From contig JAJFGK010000166.1 of NCBI GenBank assembly GCA_021776195.1, forward strand, positions 1 through 64,000: a stretch of 64,000 bases of DNA, in the 5' to 3' direction. The notes under the pieces are model-generated. The model had not been told where the DNA came from. It saw only the letters and a program-made list of their open reading frames with translations, and did no database searches. This document shows positions 21,638 through 31,635 of the stretch, one piece after another. A program made the position numbers and the translations under genes. Position 1 is the first letter of the stretch; every line of letters begins with the position of its first letter. This DNA is from Kiloniellaceae bacterium (lineage in GTDB: Bacteria > Pseudomonadota > Alphaproteobacteria > Kiloniellales > Kiloniellaceae).

Positions 21638-22366
21638 GTGGAGCCCACAAGGGAACACTGTCCCGTACACGTGGCCATCATCATGGATGGCAACGGTCGT
21701 TGGGCGCGTGCGCGCGGTATGCCGCGCAGCCTGGGGCATCGCCAGGGCGCGGAGGCGGTGCGTCGCACGGCACGCGCCGCGATCGAACTGGGCATCTCCT
21801 ACCTCACGCTGTTCGGCTTTTCCTCGGAAAACTGGCGCCGCCCGGTCAGCGAGGTCGACGATCTGATGGGCCTGCTGCGACGCTACCTGCAAAGTGAAAT
21901 CGCCGAACTGCATAAAAATGGAATTCGCGTGCGCGTGGTCGGGGATCGCGATCGCTTGCCCCGCGACATCGCCACGCAGATCGAAGAGGCGGAGGCGCTG
22001 ACCAGCGGCGGCGACCGGCTGAATCTGACGGTCGCCCTGAGCTATGGGGGGCGGCAGGAGATCCTGCGGGCCGTCAAGCGGCTCGCGGCGGCGGTCGAAG
22101 CCGGCCAATTGGATCTGCGGGAAATCGACGAGGCTCGGTTTGAAAGCGAACTGCTGACCGCGGGTATTCCCGACCCGGACCTGCTGATCCGAACGTCGGG
22201 CGAACAGCGCATCAGCAACTTCATGCTGTGGCAATCGGCCTACAGCGAACTGGTGTTTCTGGACAAATTCTGGCCGGATTTCGGCAAGGAAGACCTGGCC
22301 GCGGCGATTCACGAGTACCAGACCCGGGATCGTCGCTATGGAGCGACGGCTGAGGGCGGACTCTAG
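21638..22366 (+). CDS. uppS: Undecaprenyl diphosphate synthase
   Basis: A cis-prenyltransferase of 242 residues that extends farnesyl diphosphate to the C55 lipid carrier used in peptidoglycan and O-antigen synthesis. The catalytic Asp17 is in AIIMDGNGRWA; the conserved TLFGFSSENWRRP and DLLIRTSGEQRISNF segments follow. I start it at GTG 21638, which has AGGGAG upstream and matches the family N-terminus. The frame is open far upstream but that part overlaps frr in another frame. Confidence 0.96.
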   Translation: MEPTREHCPVHVAIIMDGNGRWARARGMPRSLGHRQGAEAVRRTARAAIELGISYLTLFGFSSENWRRPVSEVDDLMGLLRRYLQSEIAELHKNGIRVRVVGDRDRLPRDIATQIEEAEALTSGGDRLNLTVALSYGGRQEILRAVKRLAAAVEAGQLDLREIDEARFESELLTAGIPDPDLLIRTSGEQRISNFMLWQSAYSELVFLDKFWPDFGKEDLAAAIHEYQTRDRRYGATAEGGL

Positions 22367-22374
22367 AGCCGCAA

Positions 22375-23163
22375 ATGGGAACCCGCGTTCTCTGGGCCTT
22401 GATCCTGGCGCCGCCGGTTCTGCTGGCCATCTACCTGGGCGCTCCCTGGAGCGATGTCCTTTTTATCGCCGCCGGGATCGGCATGCAGTGGGAGTGGGCC
22501 AGGCTGGCCGGACGCGGTACGCTCGGCGCGGCCGGTTGGGCCTCGGTGCTGGCCGTAACCCTCAGTCTGCTTGTTGGGGTCTTCGCGACCTTTCAGCTGG
22601 CGGCCGGCGCCGCCGTTCTGGGCGGCCTGGCGGCCTGGCTGATCGCTGGCGGCGTCCCTTTGTTTCGGGGCCGCGCGCCCTGGCTGGGATTCGGCGTCTT
22701 GTACGTTGCGACCGCGACCCTGGCCCTCATGCGACTGCGCAACGACCCAGAGGGCGGGCTCGCCATCGTCCTGTGGCTCCTCTTCGTCGTCTGGGCGACC
22801 GATAGCTGTGCCTATTTCGTCGGCCGCTCTGTCGGGGGGCCCCGAATGGCGCCGCGCATCAGCCCGAACAAGACCTGGTCAGGCCTTCTCGGCGGGGTCG
22901 TTGGGGCGGCACTGGTGGGATTGGCGGCCGATTTGATCCTGGATCATGGCCAAACAGGCTCTATGATGGCGCTCAGCGGATTTCTCGCCATCGTGGCGCA
23001 ACTGGGTGATCTACTCGAGTCTCAATTGAAACGCAGATTCGATGCCAAGGACTCCTCCCACCTCATTCCGGGGCATGGCGGCTTGCTGGATCGCGCGGAT
23101 GGTTTGCTCTCGGCCAGTCTTGTGGTCGCATTTGGTTTGGAGGCAGTGACCCATGGCACTTGA
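22375..23163 (+). CDS. cdsA: Phosphatidate cytidylyltransferase
   Basis: CdsA makes CDP-diacylglycerol from phosphatidate and CTP in the inner membrane, the branch point to all phospholipids. The 262-residue protein has about seven hydrophobic segments, and the C-terminal signature around QLGDLLESQLKRRFDAKDSSHLIPGHGGLLDRADGL is clear. Its stop overlaps the dxr start by eleven bases. Confidence 0.95.
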   Translation: MGTRVLWALILAPPVLLAIYLGAPWSDVLFIAAGIGMQWEWARLAGRGTLGAAGWASVLAVTLSLLVGVFATFQLAAGAAVLGGLAAWLIAGGVPLFRGRAPWLGFGVLYVATATLALMRLRNDPEGGLAIVLWLLFVVWATDSCAYFVGRSVGGPRMAPRISPNKTWSGLLGGVVGAALVGLAADLILDHGQTGSMMALSGFLAIVAQLGDLLESQLKRRFDAKDSSHLIPGHGGLLDRADGLLSASLVVAFGLEAVTHGT

Positions 23164-24355
23164 TCCGGTCTTCGCTCGCGTCGAGCCCGATCAGGCACGG
23201 CGTCGTGTCTCGATTCTCGGCTCGACCGGTTCGGTCGGCTGCAACACGCTGGATCTTATCGGCCGGGATGCCGAGAATTTCGAAGTCGTCGCGCTGACCG
23301 CAAACTCTTCGGTGGACTCGCTGGCCGCACAGGCCCGCGCCATGGGCGCCGAGTTGGCGGTCGTGGCCGACGAGAGCTGCTACCGCGATTTGAAGAATGC
23401 CTTGGCCGGCAGTGGAATCGAGGCGGCGGCGGGTCCCGAGGGGCTCTGCGAGGCCGCGGCGCGGCCGACCGACTGGATCATGGCGGCGATCGTCGGGGCC
23501 GCGGGCCTGGCCCCAACCCTGGAGGCGGTCAAGCGCGGCGCGTTGATCGGGCTGGCCAACAAAGAGACATTGGTTTGCGCGGGCGAGTTCGTGACCCAGG
23601 CAGTCGCGGATCACGGGGCGCGCCTGCTGCCGGTCGATTCGGAACACAATGCCATATTTCAGGTGCTCGAAACCGAGCAGATGGAGGCTCTCGACAGGAT
23701 CATTCTCACGGCCTCGGGCGGCCCCTTTCGCGCCATGCCGCTAGACCAAATGGCCAAGGTCACGCCGGCCCAGGCGATCGCCCACCCGAACTGGGACATG
23801 GGCAAGAAGATCTCGGTCGATTCGGCGACCATGATGAACAAGGGACTGGAGCTGATCGAGGCCCGACATCTGTTTGGGGTGCCCGAGGGCGATATCGAAA
23901 TTCTGGTCCATCCCCAGTCGGTGGTGCACTCCATGGTCGCCTACCGGGACGGCTCGGTTCTGGCCCAACTGGGACAGCCCGATATGCGCACGCCGATCGC
24001 CTATACCCTGGCCTGGCCGCGGCGCATGGTGGCGCCCGTCGGACGGCTGGATCTTGCCGAAATCGGCCAGCTCACGTTCGAAAAGCCCGATGAGAGGCGT
24101 TTTCCCGCCCTTCGCCTGGCCCGCGAGGCGCTTCGTACAGGTGGCGCGGCCCCGACGATCCTCAACGCGGCCAACGAAGTGGCGGTGGCTGGATTTCTCG
24201 ACCAGCGGATCGGTTTTCTCGATATAGCCGGCATTGTCGAGGATTGCCTGGAGGCCATACCGGCCGCGCCCTTAACCGGACTGGCCGATGTTCATGCCGT
24301 CGATGGCGAGGCCCGTGACCGTGCGGAGGCCTTTGTCGTGGAGCGCGGTCAATAG
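23153..24355 (+). CDS. dxr: DXP reductoisomerase
   Basis: 1-deoxy-D-xylulose-5-phosphate reductoisomerase, the second step of the MEP isoprenoid pathway, 400 residues. It has the NADPH-binding RRVSILGSTGSVGCNTLDLI at the N-terminus, the LANKETLVCAGEF motif, the metal-binding DSEHNAIFQ and the SATMMNKGLELIEA segment. It supplies isoprenoid precursors to the pathway that feeds UppS upstream. Confidence 0.96.
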   Translation: MALDPVFARVEPDQARRRVSILGSTGSVGCNTLDLIGRDAENFEVVALTANSSVDSLAAQARAMGAELAVVADESCYRDLKNALAGSGIEAAAGPEGLCEAAARPTDWIMAAIVGAAGLAPTLEAVKRGALIGLANKETLVCAGEFVTQAVADHGARLLPVDSEHNAIFQVLETEQMEALDRIILTASGGPFRAMPLDQMAKVTPAQAIAHPNWDMGKKISVDSATMMNKGLELIEARHLFGVPEGDIEILVHPQSVVHSMVAYRDGSVLAQLGQPDMRTPIAYTLAWPRRMVAPVGRLDLAEIGQLTFEKPDERRFPALRLAREALRTGGAAPTILNAANEVAVAGFLDQRIGFLDIAGIVEDCLEAIPAAPLTGLADVHAVDGEARDRAEAFVVERGQ

Positions 24356-24468
24356 GGCTAAGTGCTTTCAAACCTTCTTTCTGTAGGCTATCAACGTCCC
24401 TCGGATGGGTTCTCTGCTTCCGGGCTAGCACAAGCCGGATGAAACTGTACAGGCAGGTTTGAACAGTC

Positions 24469-25602
24469 ATGGAATTCCTGAGCTGGATCTTCAGCAACGT
24501 TCTCCCCTTTCTCGTGATCTTGACCATTCTGGTCTTCGTACACGAGATGGGGCATTACCTGATTGCCCGGCGCAATGGCGTGAAGGTCGAGGTCTTTTCC
24601 GTGGGCTTTGGCCCGGAGCTCTTCGGTTGGAACGATAAGAGCGGAACGCGCTGGAAGTTCAGCTCAATTCCCCTCGGCGGCTACGTGAAGATGTTCGGAG
24701 ACGCGAACGCGGCCAGCATGCCCGGCGAGGGCGTCGAAGAAATGAGCGAGGCCGACAAGGCTGTGGCGTTTCACCATAAACGACTAGGCCAACGGGTCTG
24801 GATCGTGGCCGGCGGCCCTCTGGCGAACTACATCTTTGCAATTATCCTGATGACCGGTCTGATCGCGACTTACGGTCAAATGGTGGTCGAGCCCGTGGTC
24901 GGCGGTGTGTTGCCGGATTCGGCGGCGGAACGCGCCGGCGTCGTTCTCGATGACCGGATTGTCGCCATCGATAGTGTCGCCGTCGAATCGTTCGAGGATA
25001 TCCAGCGTATCGTAGAGGCCAGTGCCGATCAGGCGCTCAGCGTCACTTTGATGCGGGCCGGCGAGGCGGTCACCGTCCAGATCTCCCCCGAGCTCGTGGC
25101 GGTGAAGGATGTGTTTGGGAACGAACACAAGATCGGGCGTCTGGGCATTCAAGGAACGGCCGGCGAACGCACTCATCTATCACTCCCGGAGTCGCTGTGG
25201 GCCGGCACCAAGCAGACCTTCAGTCTGACCGGGCAGATCCTGGTTGGGACCTATGAGATCATCATCGGTATTCGCAGCGCCCGGGAACTGGGCGGGCCGC
25301 TCCGGATCGCCAAGATGTCGGGTCAGGCGGCCGAGGAGGGCCTCGCCTTTACCATTTGGTTCATGGCACTTTTGTCGATCAATCTCGGATTGATTAATCT
25401 CTTCCCGATTCCCATGCTCGACGGCGGCCATCTGCTCTACTACGCCATCGAGTGGGTCCGCGGCCGGCCGCTGGGAGACCGCGCGCAGGAGTATGGCTTT
25501 CGCATTGGATTGACGCTGGTCATGTCCCTGGTTTTGTTTGTGACCTGGAACGACCTCATTCATATTCGTGTCGTCGATTTCGTGAAGTCTTTGGTGGGAT
25601 AG
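24469..25602 (+). CDS. rseP: Site-2 protease RseP
   Basis: An inner-membrane zinc metalloprotease of 377 residues. The HExxH motif is His25-Glu26 and His29 in the first membrane helix, and the second zinc ligand lies in LFPIPMLDGGHLL near the C-terminus. One PDZ domain sits in the periplasmic part (about residues 120-200); E. coli RseP has two. It cleaves anti-sigma factors and leftover signal peptides. The 113-base gap after dxr has no evident terminator. Confidence 0.94.
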   Translation: MEFLSWIFSNVLPFLVILTILVFVHEMGHYLIARRNGVKVEVFSVGFGPELFGWNDKSGTRWKFSSIPLGGYVKMFGDANAASMPGEGVEEMSEADKAVAFHHKRLGQRVWIVAGGPLANYIFAIILMTGLIATYGQMVVEPVVGGVLPDSAAERAGVVLDDRIVAIDSVAVESFEDIQRIVEASADQALSVTLMRAGEAVTVQISPELVAVKDVFGNEHKIGRLGIQGTAGERTHLSLPESLWAGTKQTFSLTGQILVGTYEIIIGIRSARELGGPLRIAKMSGQAAEEGLAFTIWFMALLSINLGLINLFPIPMLDGGHLLYYAIEWVRGRPLGDRAQEYGFRIGLTLVMSLVLFVTWNDLIHIRVVDFVKSLVG

Positions 25603-25611
25603 CGTCGCCAA

Positions 25612-27930
25612 ATGGGGGGCATGGAAAAAAGCAGAGGCTTCGCTTTGCGCGCCGTCGCGGTTGCGGCGGCGATTCTGATTGTGCTGGTGATGGGCACCCC
25701 CGCGCCGCGCGCCCTGGCACAGTCGATTCTGGCCGGCGGTTTTATCGAGGACATCCGCGTCGAGGGCACCCAACGCATCGAGGACAACTCGGTACGATCC
25801 TACATGAATATCAAGTCGGGCGATCCGTTCGATCCCGTCCGTCTCGACCAATCGCTAAAAGCGATCTATGCCACCGGGCTTTTTGCCGACGTGACCTTGC
25901 GTCGGGAAAACAACATTCTGATTGTCGCGGTGGTCGAAAACCCGATCATCAACCGCATCGCCTTCGAGGGCAACAAACGTATCGAGGACGAAGCCCTGCT
26001 GGCCGAGATACAGCTGCGACCGCGTCTTGTCTTTACCCGGACCAAGGTGCAGCGCGACGCCCAGCGGGTCCTCGAGGTCTATCGCCGCTCCGGACGGTTT
26101 GCCGCGACCGTCGATCCCAAGGTTATTCAGCTCGATCAAAACCGGGTGGATCTGGTTTTCGAAGTCACCGAGGGGCCTCTCACCACGATCGACGGCATCC
26201 ATTTTATCGGCAACAGTGTTTTTTCCGACGGCCGCTTGTCCGGCGTGGTAACGACTTCCGAGCATGGCATCTTCAGCTTCCTTTCCACCACGGACACCTA
26301 TGATCCCGATCGGCTGACCTTCGACCGGGAACTCCTGCGGCGCTTCTACCTTGCCGAGGGCTATGCGGATTTCAAGGTGATCTCCGTCGTTGCCGAACTC
26401 ACCGAGTCGCGGCAGGGCTTTATCGTCACCTTTACGGTGGAGGAGGGCGAACGCTACAAATTCGGCGCCATCGACGTCTCGACGTCTCTGCGCAATCTCG
26501 ACACCGACACCCTCGGCGAAGAACTCAGCATCGTCGAGGGCGATTGGTATGACGCGGGCTTGGTCGACGAAACAATCGATCTACTCTCCCAGAAGGTCGG
26601 CGATTTGGGTTTCGCTTTCGTCGAGATCCGGCCCAAGGTCGAGAAGGACAGCGAAACGCGCGTCATTGCTCTGACTTTCGAGATCTCCGAGGGTCCAAAG
26701 GTCTATGTCGAGCGCATCGATATCGAGGGTAACATCCGCACGCTGGATCGCGTGGTGCGCCGCGAGATGCTCTTGGTCGAAGGCGACGCCTTCAACACGA
26801 CAAGGCTGCGGCGTTCGCGCCAGCGGATCCAGAACCTCGGCTTTTTCCGTGTCGCGGAGGTCGAAACCGAACCGGGGTCCCTGCCGGACCGCACCGTGAT
26901 CAAGGTCAAGGTCGAGGATCAGTCGACCGGCGATTTTAGTTTCGGCTTCGGATTCTCCTCCTCCCAGGGACCGATCGGCAATATTGGCGTTCGTGAGCGA
27001 AACCTGCTTGGCCGCGGTCAGGATGCCCGTGTCAGCCTTAACGTCGCCGGCAGTGCGACCGAGTTGGACCTCAGCTTTACCGAACCCTATTTTCTGGATC
27101 GCAACGTCGCCGCCGGCTTCGATGCATTCCGGACCCGTGTCGAGCGCGACGAGAGCTCCTTCGACCTCGAGAGGATCGGCGGCTCGTTGAGGGCGGGCTA
27201 CAACCTGTCGGAAGACCTGCGTCATGTCGTGCGCTATACGGCGGAGTATCGCGATATCTCCGATGTCGGCAATGCCGACTCGTTGATCATCCAGGCGGAA
27301 GAGGGCAGCAATATTCGCTCTGTCATCGGCAACGAACTGCGCCTCGACAAGCGGGACAACAGATTCGACCCGCGAAAGGGCTATCAGGTCGCATTCGGTG
27401 CCGACTTTTCAGGGGTGGGCGGGGATGTGCGCTTCATCAAATCGACCCTGGAGGGCGCTTACCACTACACCTTCCTCGATGACGTGACGATCACGACCAA
27501 GGGCGAACTCGGCGGCCTTGTCGGGCTCGGCGAGGACACCAGCGTGGTGGATCGTTTCTTTCGCGGTGGCGGAACGCCGCGTGGTTTCGAGTTTGGCGGC
27601 ATTGGGCCGCGCGATGCGACGACGAACGATGCACTCGGCGGCAAGTATCTCTACTCGGGCACGGTCGAGATGAGCGTTCCGATCGATGTCGCCGATGAGT
27701 TCGACATTCGCGGGCGGTTGTTCACCGACGTGGTCGCGGTTTGGGCGGCCGACGACCTTGGCACCGGGGCGCCGATCAACTCTTCGGCCTCGCCCCGGTT
27801 GGTCGTTGGCGCCGGCATATCCTGGAATTCGCCTTTCGGCCCGATTATCGTCGATCTCGGTTTCCCGCTGGTGAAAGAAAGCTTCGACGAAAAAGAGATA
27901 CTGAGCTTCAGCTTTGGCACGCAGTTCTAA
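25612..27930 (+). CDS. bamA: Outer membrane assembly factor BamA
   Basis: BamA, the Omp85 core of the beta-barrel assembly machine, 772 residues. After a signal peptide (cleaved near LAQSI) come five POTRA domains to about residue 430, then the barrel. The barrel carries the conserved RGF-type loop at GGGTPRGFEFGGIGP, and the chain ends with a phenylalanine (SFGTQF) as outer-membrane proteins do. An ATG three codons downstream (25621) is an equally plausible start. It follows rseP by nine bases. Confidence 0.95.
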   Translation: MGGMEKSRGFALRAVAVAAAILIVLVMGTPAPRALAQSILAGGFIEDIRVEGTQRIEDNSVRSYMNIKSGDPFDPVRLDQSLKAIYATGLFADVTLRRENNILIVAVVENPIINRIAFEGNKRIEDEALLAEIQLRPRLVFTRTKVQRDAQRVLEVYRRSGRFAATVDPKVIQLDQNRVDLVFEVTEGPLTTIDGIHFIGNSVFSDGRLSGVVTTSEHGIFSFLSTTDTYDPDRLTFDRELLRRFYLAEGYADFKVISVVAELTESRQGFIVTFTVEEGERYKFGAIDVSTSLRNLDTDTLGEELSIVEGDWYDAGLVDETIDLLSQKVGDLGFAFVEIRPKVEKDSETRVIALTFEISEGPKVYVERIDIEGNIRTLDRVVRREMLLVEGDAFNTTRLRRSRQRIQNLGFFRVAEVETEPGSLPDRTVIKVKVEDQSTGDFSFGFGFSSSQGPIGNIGVRERNLLGRGQDARVSLNVAGSATELDLSFTEPYFLDRNVAAGFDAFRTRVERDESSFDLERIGGSLRAGYNLSEDLRHVVRYTAEYRDISDVGNADSLIIQAEEGSNIRSVIGNELRLDKRDNRFDPRKGYQVAFGADFSGVGGDVRFIKSTLEGAYHYTFLDDVTITTKGELGGLVGLGEDTSVVDRFFRGGGTPRGFEFGGIGPRDATTNDALGGKYLYSGTVEMSVPIDVADEFDIRGRLFTDVVAVWAADDLGTGAPINSSASPRLVVGAGISWNSPFGPIIVDLGFPLVKESFDEKEILSFSFGTQF

Positions 27931-28510
27931 CCCGAACCACTCGCTGGCACAGGGCCGGTCACCCTGGATGGCTCTTTGTACTCTCATGGTGCTGGCGGTC
28001 CTGCTGGGCGCACCGGGGGCGGCCGACGCGCAAGACGACAAGGGCGAATTGCGGATCGCCGTCATAGACATGCAACGCATCCTCAGTCGCTCGACAGTGG
28101 TCGCCGGCTTGACCGAGCGTATCGAGGAGCAGCGCGCGCACTTTCGCAACGCGCTCCGCGAACAAGAAGAGGCCTTTCGCGAGTCCGACCGGGCCTTGGC
28201 GCAGGATCGTGCGACCTTGGATCCGACGACCTTTGCCGAACGACGCCAGGCCCTGCAGACCAAAGCCGGCCAATTGCAACGCGAGTTCGATGATCGAAAG
28301 CGCGAGCTCGACCGTCTGTTTCGCCAAGGCATGGCTCAAGTCCAGGAGCAGCTCACCACAATCCTCCAGGAGATCTCGTCGGAACGAGGCCTGGATCTGG
28401 TACTCGGAAAGGCCACGGTTGTCCTGGTCAGCCCCGATCTGGAGATCACCGAGCAGGTCCTGGCGCGTTTGAATGAAAGAATGAAAGAGGTCGATCTCCC
28501 CGGCCTTTAA
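27914..28510 (+). CDS. skp: Periplasmic chaperone Skp/OmpH
   Basis: An OmpH-family chaperone that holds unfolded outer-membrane proteins. The mature part (LRIAVIDMQRILSRSTVV) is followed by a long charged coiled-coil (about residues 60-145) and a short C-terminal beta segment. I take TTG 27914 as start, overlapping the end of bamA, because it puts positive residues before the signal peptide; ATG 27968 would give a signal peptide without a basic N-terminus. Position after bamA is the normal one. Confidence 0.88.
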   Translation: MARSSNPNHSLAQGRSPWMALCTLMVLAVLLGAPGAADAQDDKGELRIAVIDMQRILSRSTVVAGLTERIEEQRAHFRNALREQEEAFRESDRALAQDRATLDPTTFAERRQALQTKAGQLQREFDDRKRELDRLFRQGMAQVQEQLTTILQEISSERGLDLVLGKATVVLVSPDLEITEQVLARLNERMKEVDLPGL

Positions 28511-28522
28511 GGAGAAGTTTCG

Positions 28523-29554
28523 ATGGCGGACGCTCGATTTTTTCGCAACGCCGGCCCCTTCACGCTGGCGCAGCTTGCGCGGATAGCGCAGTGCGAGCTT
28601 CGCGCCGCGGACGACGATCAGAGGGAGTTCACGGATGTCGCCCCCCTGCACCAGGCGGGTCGCGACGATGTGAGCTTTCTCGATAACCGACGCTATCTGG
28701 ACGCGTTTCAGGAAAGCGGGGCGGGGGCTTGTATCGTGGCTCCGGCGATGGCGGAGAAGGCGCCAGCCGGGATGGCGCTCTTGGTCAGCCCAAAGCCCTA
28801 TCTGACCTATGCCCAGGTGGCTGCCGCCTTCTATCCCGAGGCGCAGGCCGATGGGACTCGCCACCCCAGTGCCATCGTCGACGAAACGGCGGAGATCGGC
28901 GCCGGCGCCTCGATCGGTGCCTATGCCGTCATTGGCCCTCATGCGTCGATTGGGGAACGCTGCGAGATTGGCACCCATGTGGTGATCGGCCAGGGGGTCA
29001 GCGTTGGTGAGGGCTGCCGGATCGGACCGCACGCCTCGCTCAGCCATTGCGACATCGGGGCTCACTGCCAGCTTCACTCGGGTGTGAGGATCGGCAATCG
29101 CGGCTTCGGGTTCGCCATGGACCCGGCTGGCCATAAGGATGTGCCGCAGCTAGGGCGGGTCCTTGTCGGGGAGGGCGTCGAGATCGGTGCCAACGCGACG
29201 GTCGACCGGGGTACCGGCCCGGATACGGTGATCGGCGCGGGTTCTAAGATTGATAATCTGGTGCAGATCGGGCACAACGTTCGAGTTGGTCGAGGTTGCG
29301 TTCTGGTGGCCCAATCGGGGATCGCGGGAAGCACGGTCTTCGAGGATTTCGTGGCGCTTGGGGCTCAGGCTGGTGTGGCGGGACACCTCACCGTGGGACA
29401 GGGAGCGCAGCTTGCGGCACAGAGCGGCGTCATGCGGGACATCCCGGCGGGACAAAGAGTGGCAGGCGCGCCGGCAATTCCGGTCCGCGAGTTCTTTCGG
29501 CTCGTTTCACTGTGGCATCGGCAGATAAGAACAAAGGGCGGGAAGGATGAATGA
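28523..29554 (+). CDS. lpxD: LpxD N-acyltransferase
   Basis: UDP-3-O-acylglucosamine N-acyltransferase, third step of lipid A synthesis, 343 residues. It has an N-terminal UDP-binding domain (to about residue 110) and a left-handed beta helix of hexapeptide repeats. The motif RIGNRGFGFAMDPAGHKDVPQLGRVLVG and the VDRGTGPDTVIGAGSKIDNLVQIGHNV stretch include the catalytic histidines. Its end overlaps the fabZ start by eight bases. Confidence 0.95.
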   Translation: MADARFFRNAGPFTLAQLARIAQCELRAADDDQREFTDVAPLHQAGRDDVSFLDNRRYLDAFQESGAGACIVAPAMAEKAPAGMALLVSPKPYLTYAQVAAAFYPEAQADGTRHPSAIVDETAEIGAGASIGAYAVIGPHASIGERCEIGTHVVIGQGVSVGEGCRIGPHASLSHCDIGAHCQLHSGVRIGNRGFGFAMDPAGHKDVPQLGRVLVGEGVEIGANATVDRGTGPDTVIGAGSKIDNLVQIGHNVRVGRGCVLVAQSGIAGSTVFEDFVALGAQAGVAGHLTVGQGAQLAAQSGVMRDIPAGQRVAGAPAIPVREFFRLVSLWHRQIRTKGGKDE

Positions 29555-30017
29555 TCAAACGATAGCGGAAACTCCTGGCCGGTCCGTCGATGTGATGGAG
29601 GTCATGGAAATGATCCCCCATCGCCATCCTTTCTTGATGATCGACAGGGTCGAGGACGTGCGGGCCGATGAAAGCGCGATCGGCATCAAGCAGGTGACGA
29701 TCAACGAGCCCTTCTTCGCCGGCCATTTTCCGCGCCAGCCGGTCATGCCGGGGGTCCTCATCGTCGAGGCCATGGCCCAGACGGCGGCGGTCCTGGTGGT
29801 CGAGACATTGGGCAGCGGTACGGCGCAAAAACTGGTTTATTTCATGACCGTGGACAACGCCCGGTTCCGCCGGCCGGTGTTTCCCGGCAGCACCCTCCGA
29901 ATCCACGTGAAGAAACTGCGCCATCGGCGAAATGTATGGAAGTTCAGCGCCGAGGCGAAGGTCGAGGACGTTGTGGTCGCTCAGGCGACCTACTCGGCCA
30001 TGATCATGGACGATTGA
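29547..30017 (+). CDS. fabZ: 3-hydroxyacyl-ACP dehydratase FabZ
   Basis: A hotdog-fold dehydratase of the fatty acid elongation cycle, 156 residues. The catalytic His is in IPHRHPFLMIDRV and the Glu in MPGVLIVEAMAQTAAV. It competes with LpxA/LpxD for hydroxyacyl-ACP, which explains its location between them. Its stop overlaps the lpxA ATG. Confidence 0.96.
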   Translation: MNDQTIAETPGRSVDVMEVMEMIPHRHPFLMIDRVEDVRADESAIGIKQVTINEPFFAGHFPRQPVMPGVLIVEAMAQTAAVLVVETLGSGTAQKLVYFMTVDNARFRRPVFPGSTLRIHVKKLRHRRNVWKFSAEAKVEDVVVAQATYSAMIMDD

Positions 30018-30808
30018 TGGCCGAAATTCATTCAACGGCAATCGTCGATCCAGCCGCAACGATCCATGAAACCTGCCGTATCGGGCCCTATTGCGTGGTC
30101 GAGGGTGGCGTCTCGCTCGGGCCGGAAGTCGTGCTGCACAGCCACGTCGTGGTCGCGGGGCAGACCACGGTCGGCGCGGCGACAGAGGTTTTTCCCTTCG
30201 CCTCGATCGGCACGATTCCGCAGGATTTGAAGTACCAGGGCGAGAATTCGTCCCTGGAGATCGGCGCGCGCAATCGCATTCGCGAGCAGGTCACCATGAA
30301 TCCTGGAACCCAGGGGGGCGGCCTGATCACCAAGATTGGCGATGACTGTCTTTTCATGGTGGGGGCTCATGTGGCCCATGACTGTATCATCGCAGACAAC
30401 GTGATCATGGCGAACAACGCGACGCTGGCCGGCCACGTGACGATCGAGACCGGCGCCATTATCGGCGGCCTGTCGGCCGTGCATCAGTTTGTCAGAATCG
30501 GGCAGCATGCGATGATCGGCGGCATGTCGGGGGTCGAGCACGACGTCATTCCCTATGGCGTCGCCATGGGCGAGCGCGCGGCTCTCAAGGGCTTGAATAT
30601 GATCGGCATGAAGCGCCACGGCATCGAGCGCGAGGCGATCCGTGCGCTGCAGAATGCCTACGAGCTGCTGTTCGAGAACGGCTCCACGACACTGGTCGAC
30701 CGGGTCACGGCGGTATCCGCGGCTTACGGCGACTTTCCCGAGGTGATGGCGCTGGTGGCTTTTCTTGAAACCACTTCGCCGCGCGCGACGCTACAGCCCG
30801 CGGAGTAA
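30017..30808 (+). CDS. lpxA: UDP-GlcNAc acyltransferase LpxA
   Basis: First enzyme of lipid A synthesis, 263 residues. It is a trimeric left-handed beta helix of hexapeptide repeats (residues 1-190) with a C-terminal helical domain. The catalytic-His region reads VGAHVAHDCIIADNVIMANN. The ATG at 30017 overlaps the fabZ stop (TGATG); the upstream in-frame extension lies inside fabZ. Confidence 0.96.
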   Translation: MAEIHSTAIVDPAATIHETCRIGPYCVVEGGVSLGPEVVLHSHVVVAGQTTVGAATEVFPFASIGTIPQDLKYQGENSSLEIGARNRIREQVTMNPGTQGGGLITKIGDDCLFMVGAHVAHDCIIADNVIMANNATLAGHVTIETGAIIGGLSAVHQFVRIGQHAMIGGMSGVEHDVIPYGVAMGERAALKGLNMIGMKRHGIEREAIRALQNAYELLFENGSTTLVDRVTAVSAAYGDFPEVMALVAFLETTSPRATLQPAE

Positions 30809-30816
30809 AGCGGCTC

Positions 30817-31635
30817 ATGTCGAAGCTCGGCATCGTGGCGGGTGGGGGACTCTTGCCGCGCCGGCTGATCGACCTCTGCAGGGCCCGGGGACAGCCGCAT
30901 TTCGTGATCGCCTTTCGCGGCTACACGGATGACTCCACGGTCGAGGGCGTGGAACATGCCTGGGTCCGGCTCGGTGCCGGCAACGAGGCCGTAAAGCGCC
31001 TTCACGCAGCCAAGGTGGACGATCTGGTCATGATCGGGCCGATCAGGCGGCCCGGCCTGCTCGACCTGTTCCCCGATAGCCGGACCCTCTCTTTTCTCAC
31101 CAAGGCGGCGCTGAAGGGCTGGGGCGACGACGGAGTCTTGAAACAGATCGTCCGGGTGCTCGAGGCCGAGGAGGGCTTCCGGGTACGCGGCGTGGACGAG
31201 TTTCTCGCCGACCTGCTGGTCGGGCCGGGTCCCCTCGGCAGCCTGCGCCCCGACAGTCAGGCCGAGGCCGACATCGCGCGCGGCGTGGCCGTGGTGCGCC
31301 AACTGGGCCAGCTCGATGTCGGGCAGGCGGCGGTTGTCCAGCAAGGCTTGGTCCTGGCGGTCGAGGGAATCGAGGGGACGGACGAGATGGTACGCCGCAG
31401 CGCCGCCCTGCGTCTCGACGGGCCGGGCGGCGTCCTGATCAAGCTGAAGAAACCGCAACAGGAACGGCGGGTCGACTTGCCGACCATTGGCCGACAGACG
31501 GTCGCCCTGGTCGCCGAAGCCGGCCTTGGCGGGATTGCCTTCGAGGCCCATCAGACCCTGGTGGTCGACGCCGAGAGCGTCGGCGCCGCGGCGGATGAGG
31601 CCGGTCTCTTCGTGACCGCACTGTCTTTATCCTGA
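30817..31635 (+). CDS. lpxI: UDP-2,3-diacylglucosamine pyrophosphatase LpxI
   Basis: LpxI (formerly DUF1009) makes lipid X from UDP-diacylglucosamine; it replaces LpxH in most alphaproteobacteria. The 272-residue protein opens KLGIVAGGGLLPRRLIDLCR and ends in the catalytic domain with GTDEMVRRSAALR, GGVLIKLKKPQQERRVDLPTIG and EAGLGGIAFEA. Stop and the lpxB start overlap by one base. Confidence 0.95.
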   Translation: MSKLGIVAGGGLLPRRLIDLCRARGQPHFVIAFRGYTDDSTVEGVEHAWVRLGAGNEAVKRLHAAKVDDLVMIGPIRRPGLLDLFPDSRTLSFLTKAALKGWGDDGVLKQIVRVLEAEEGFRVRGVDEFLADLLVGPGPLGSLRPDSQAEADIARGVAVVRQLGQLDVGQAAVVQQGLVLAVEGIEGTDEMVRRSAALRLDGPGGVLIKLKKPQQERRVDLPTIGRQTVALVAEAGLGGIAFEAHQTLVVDAESVGAAADEAGLFVTALSLS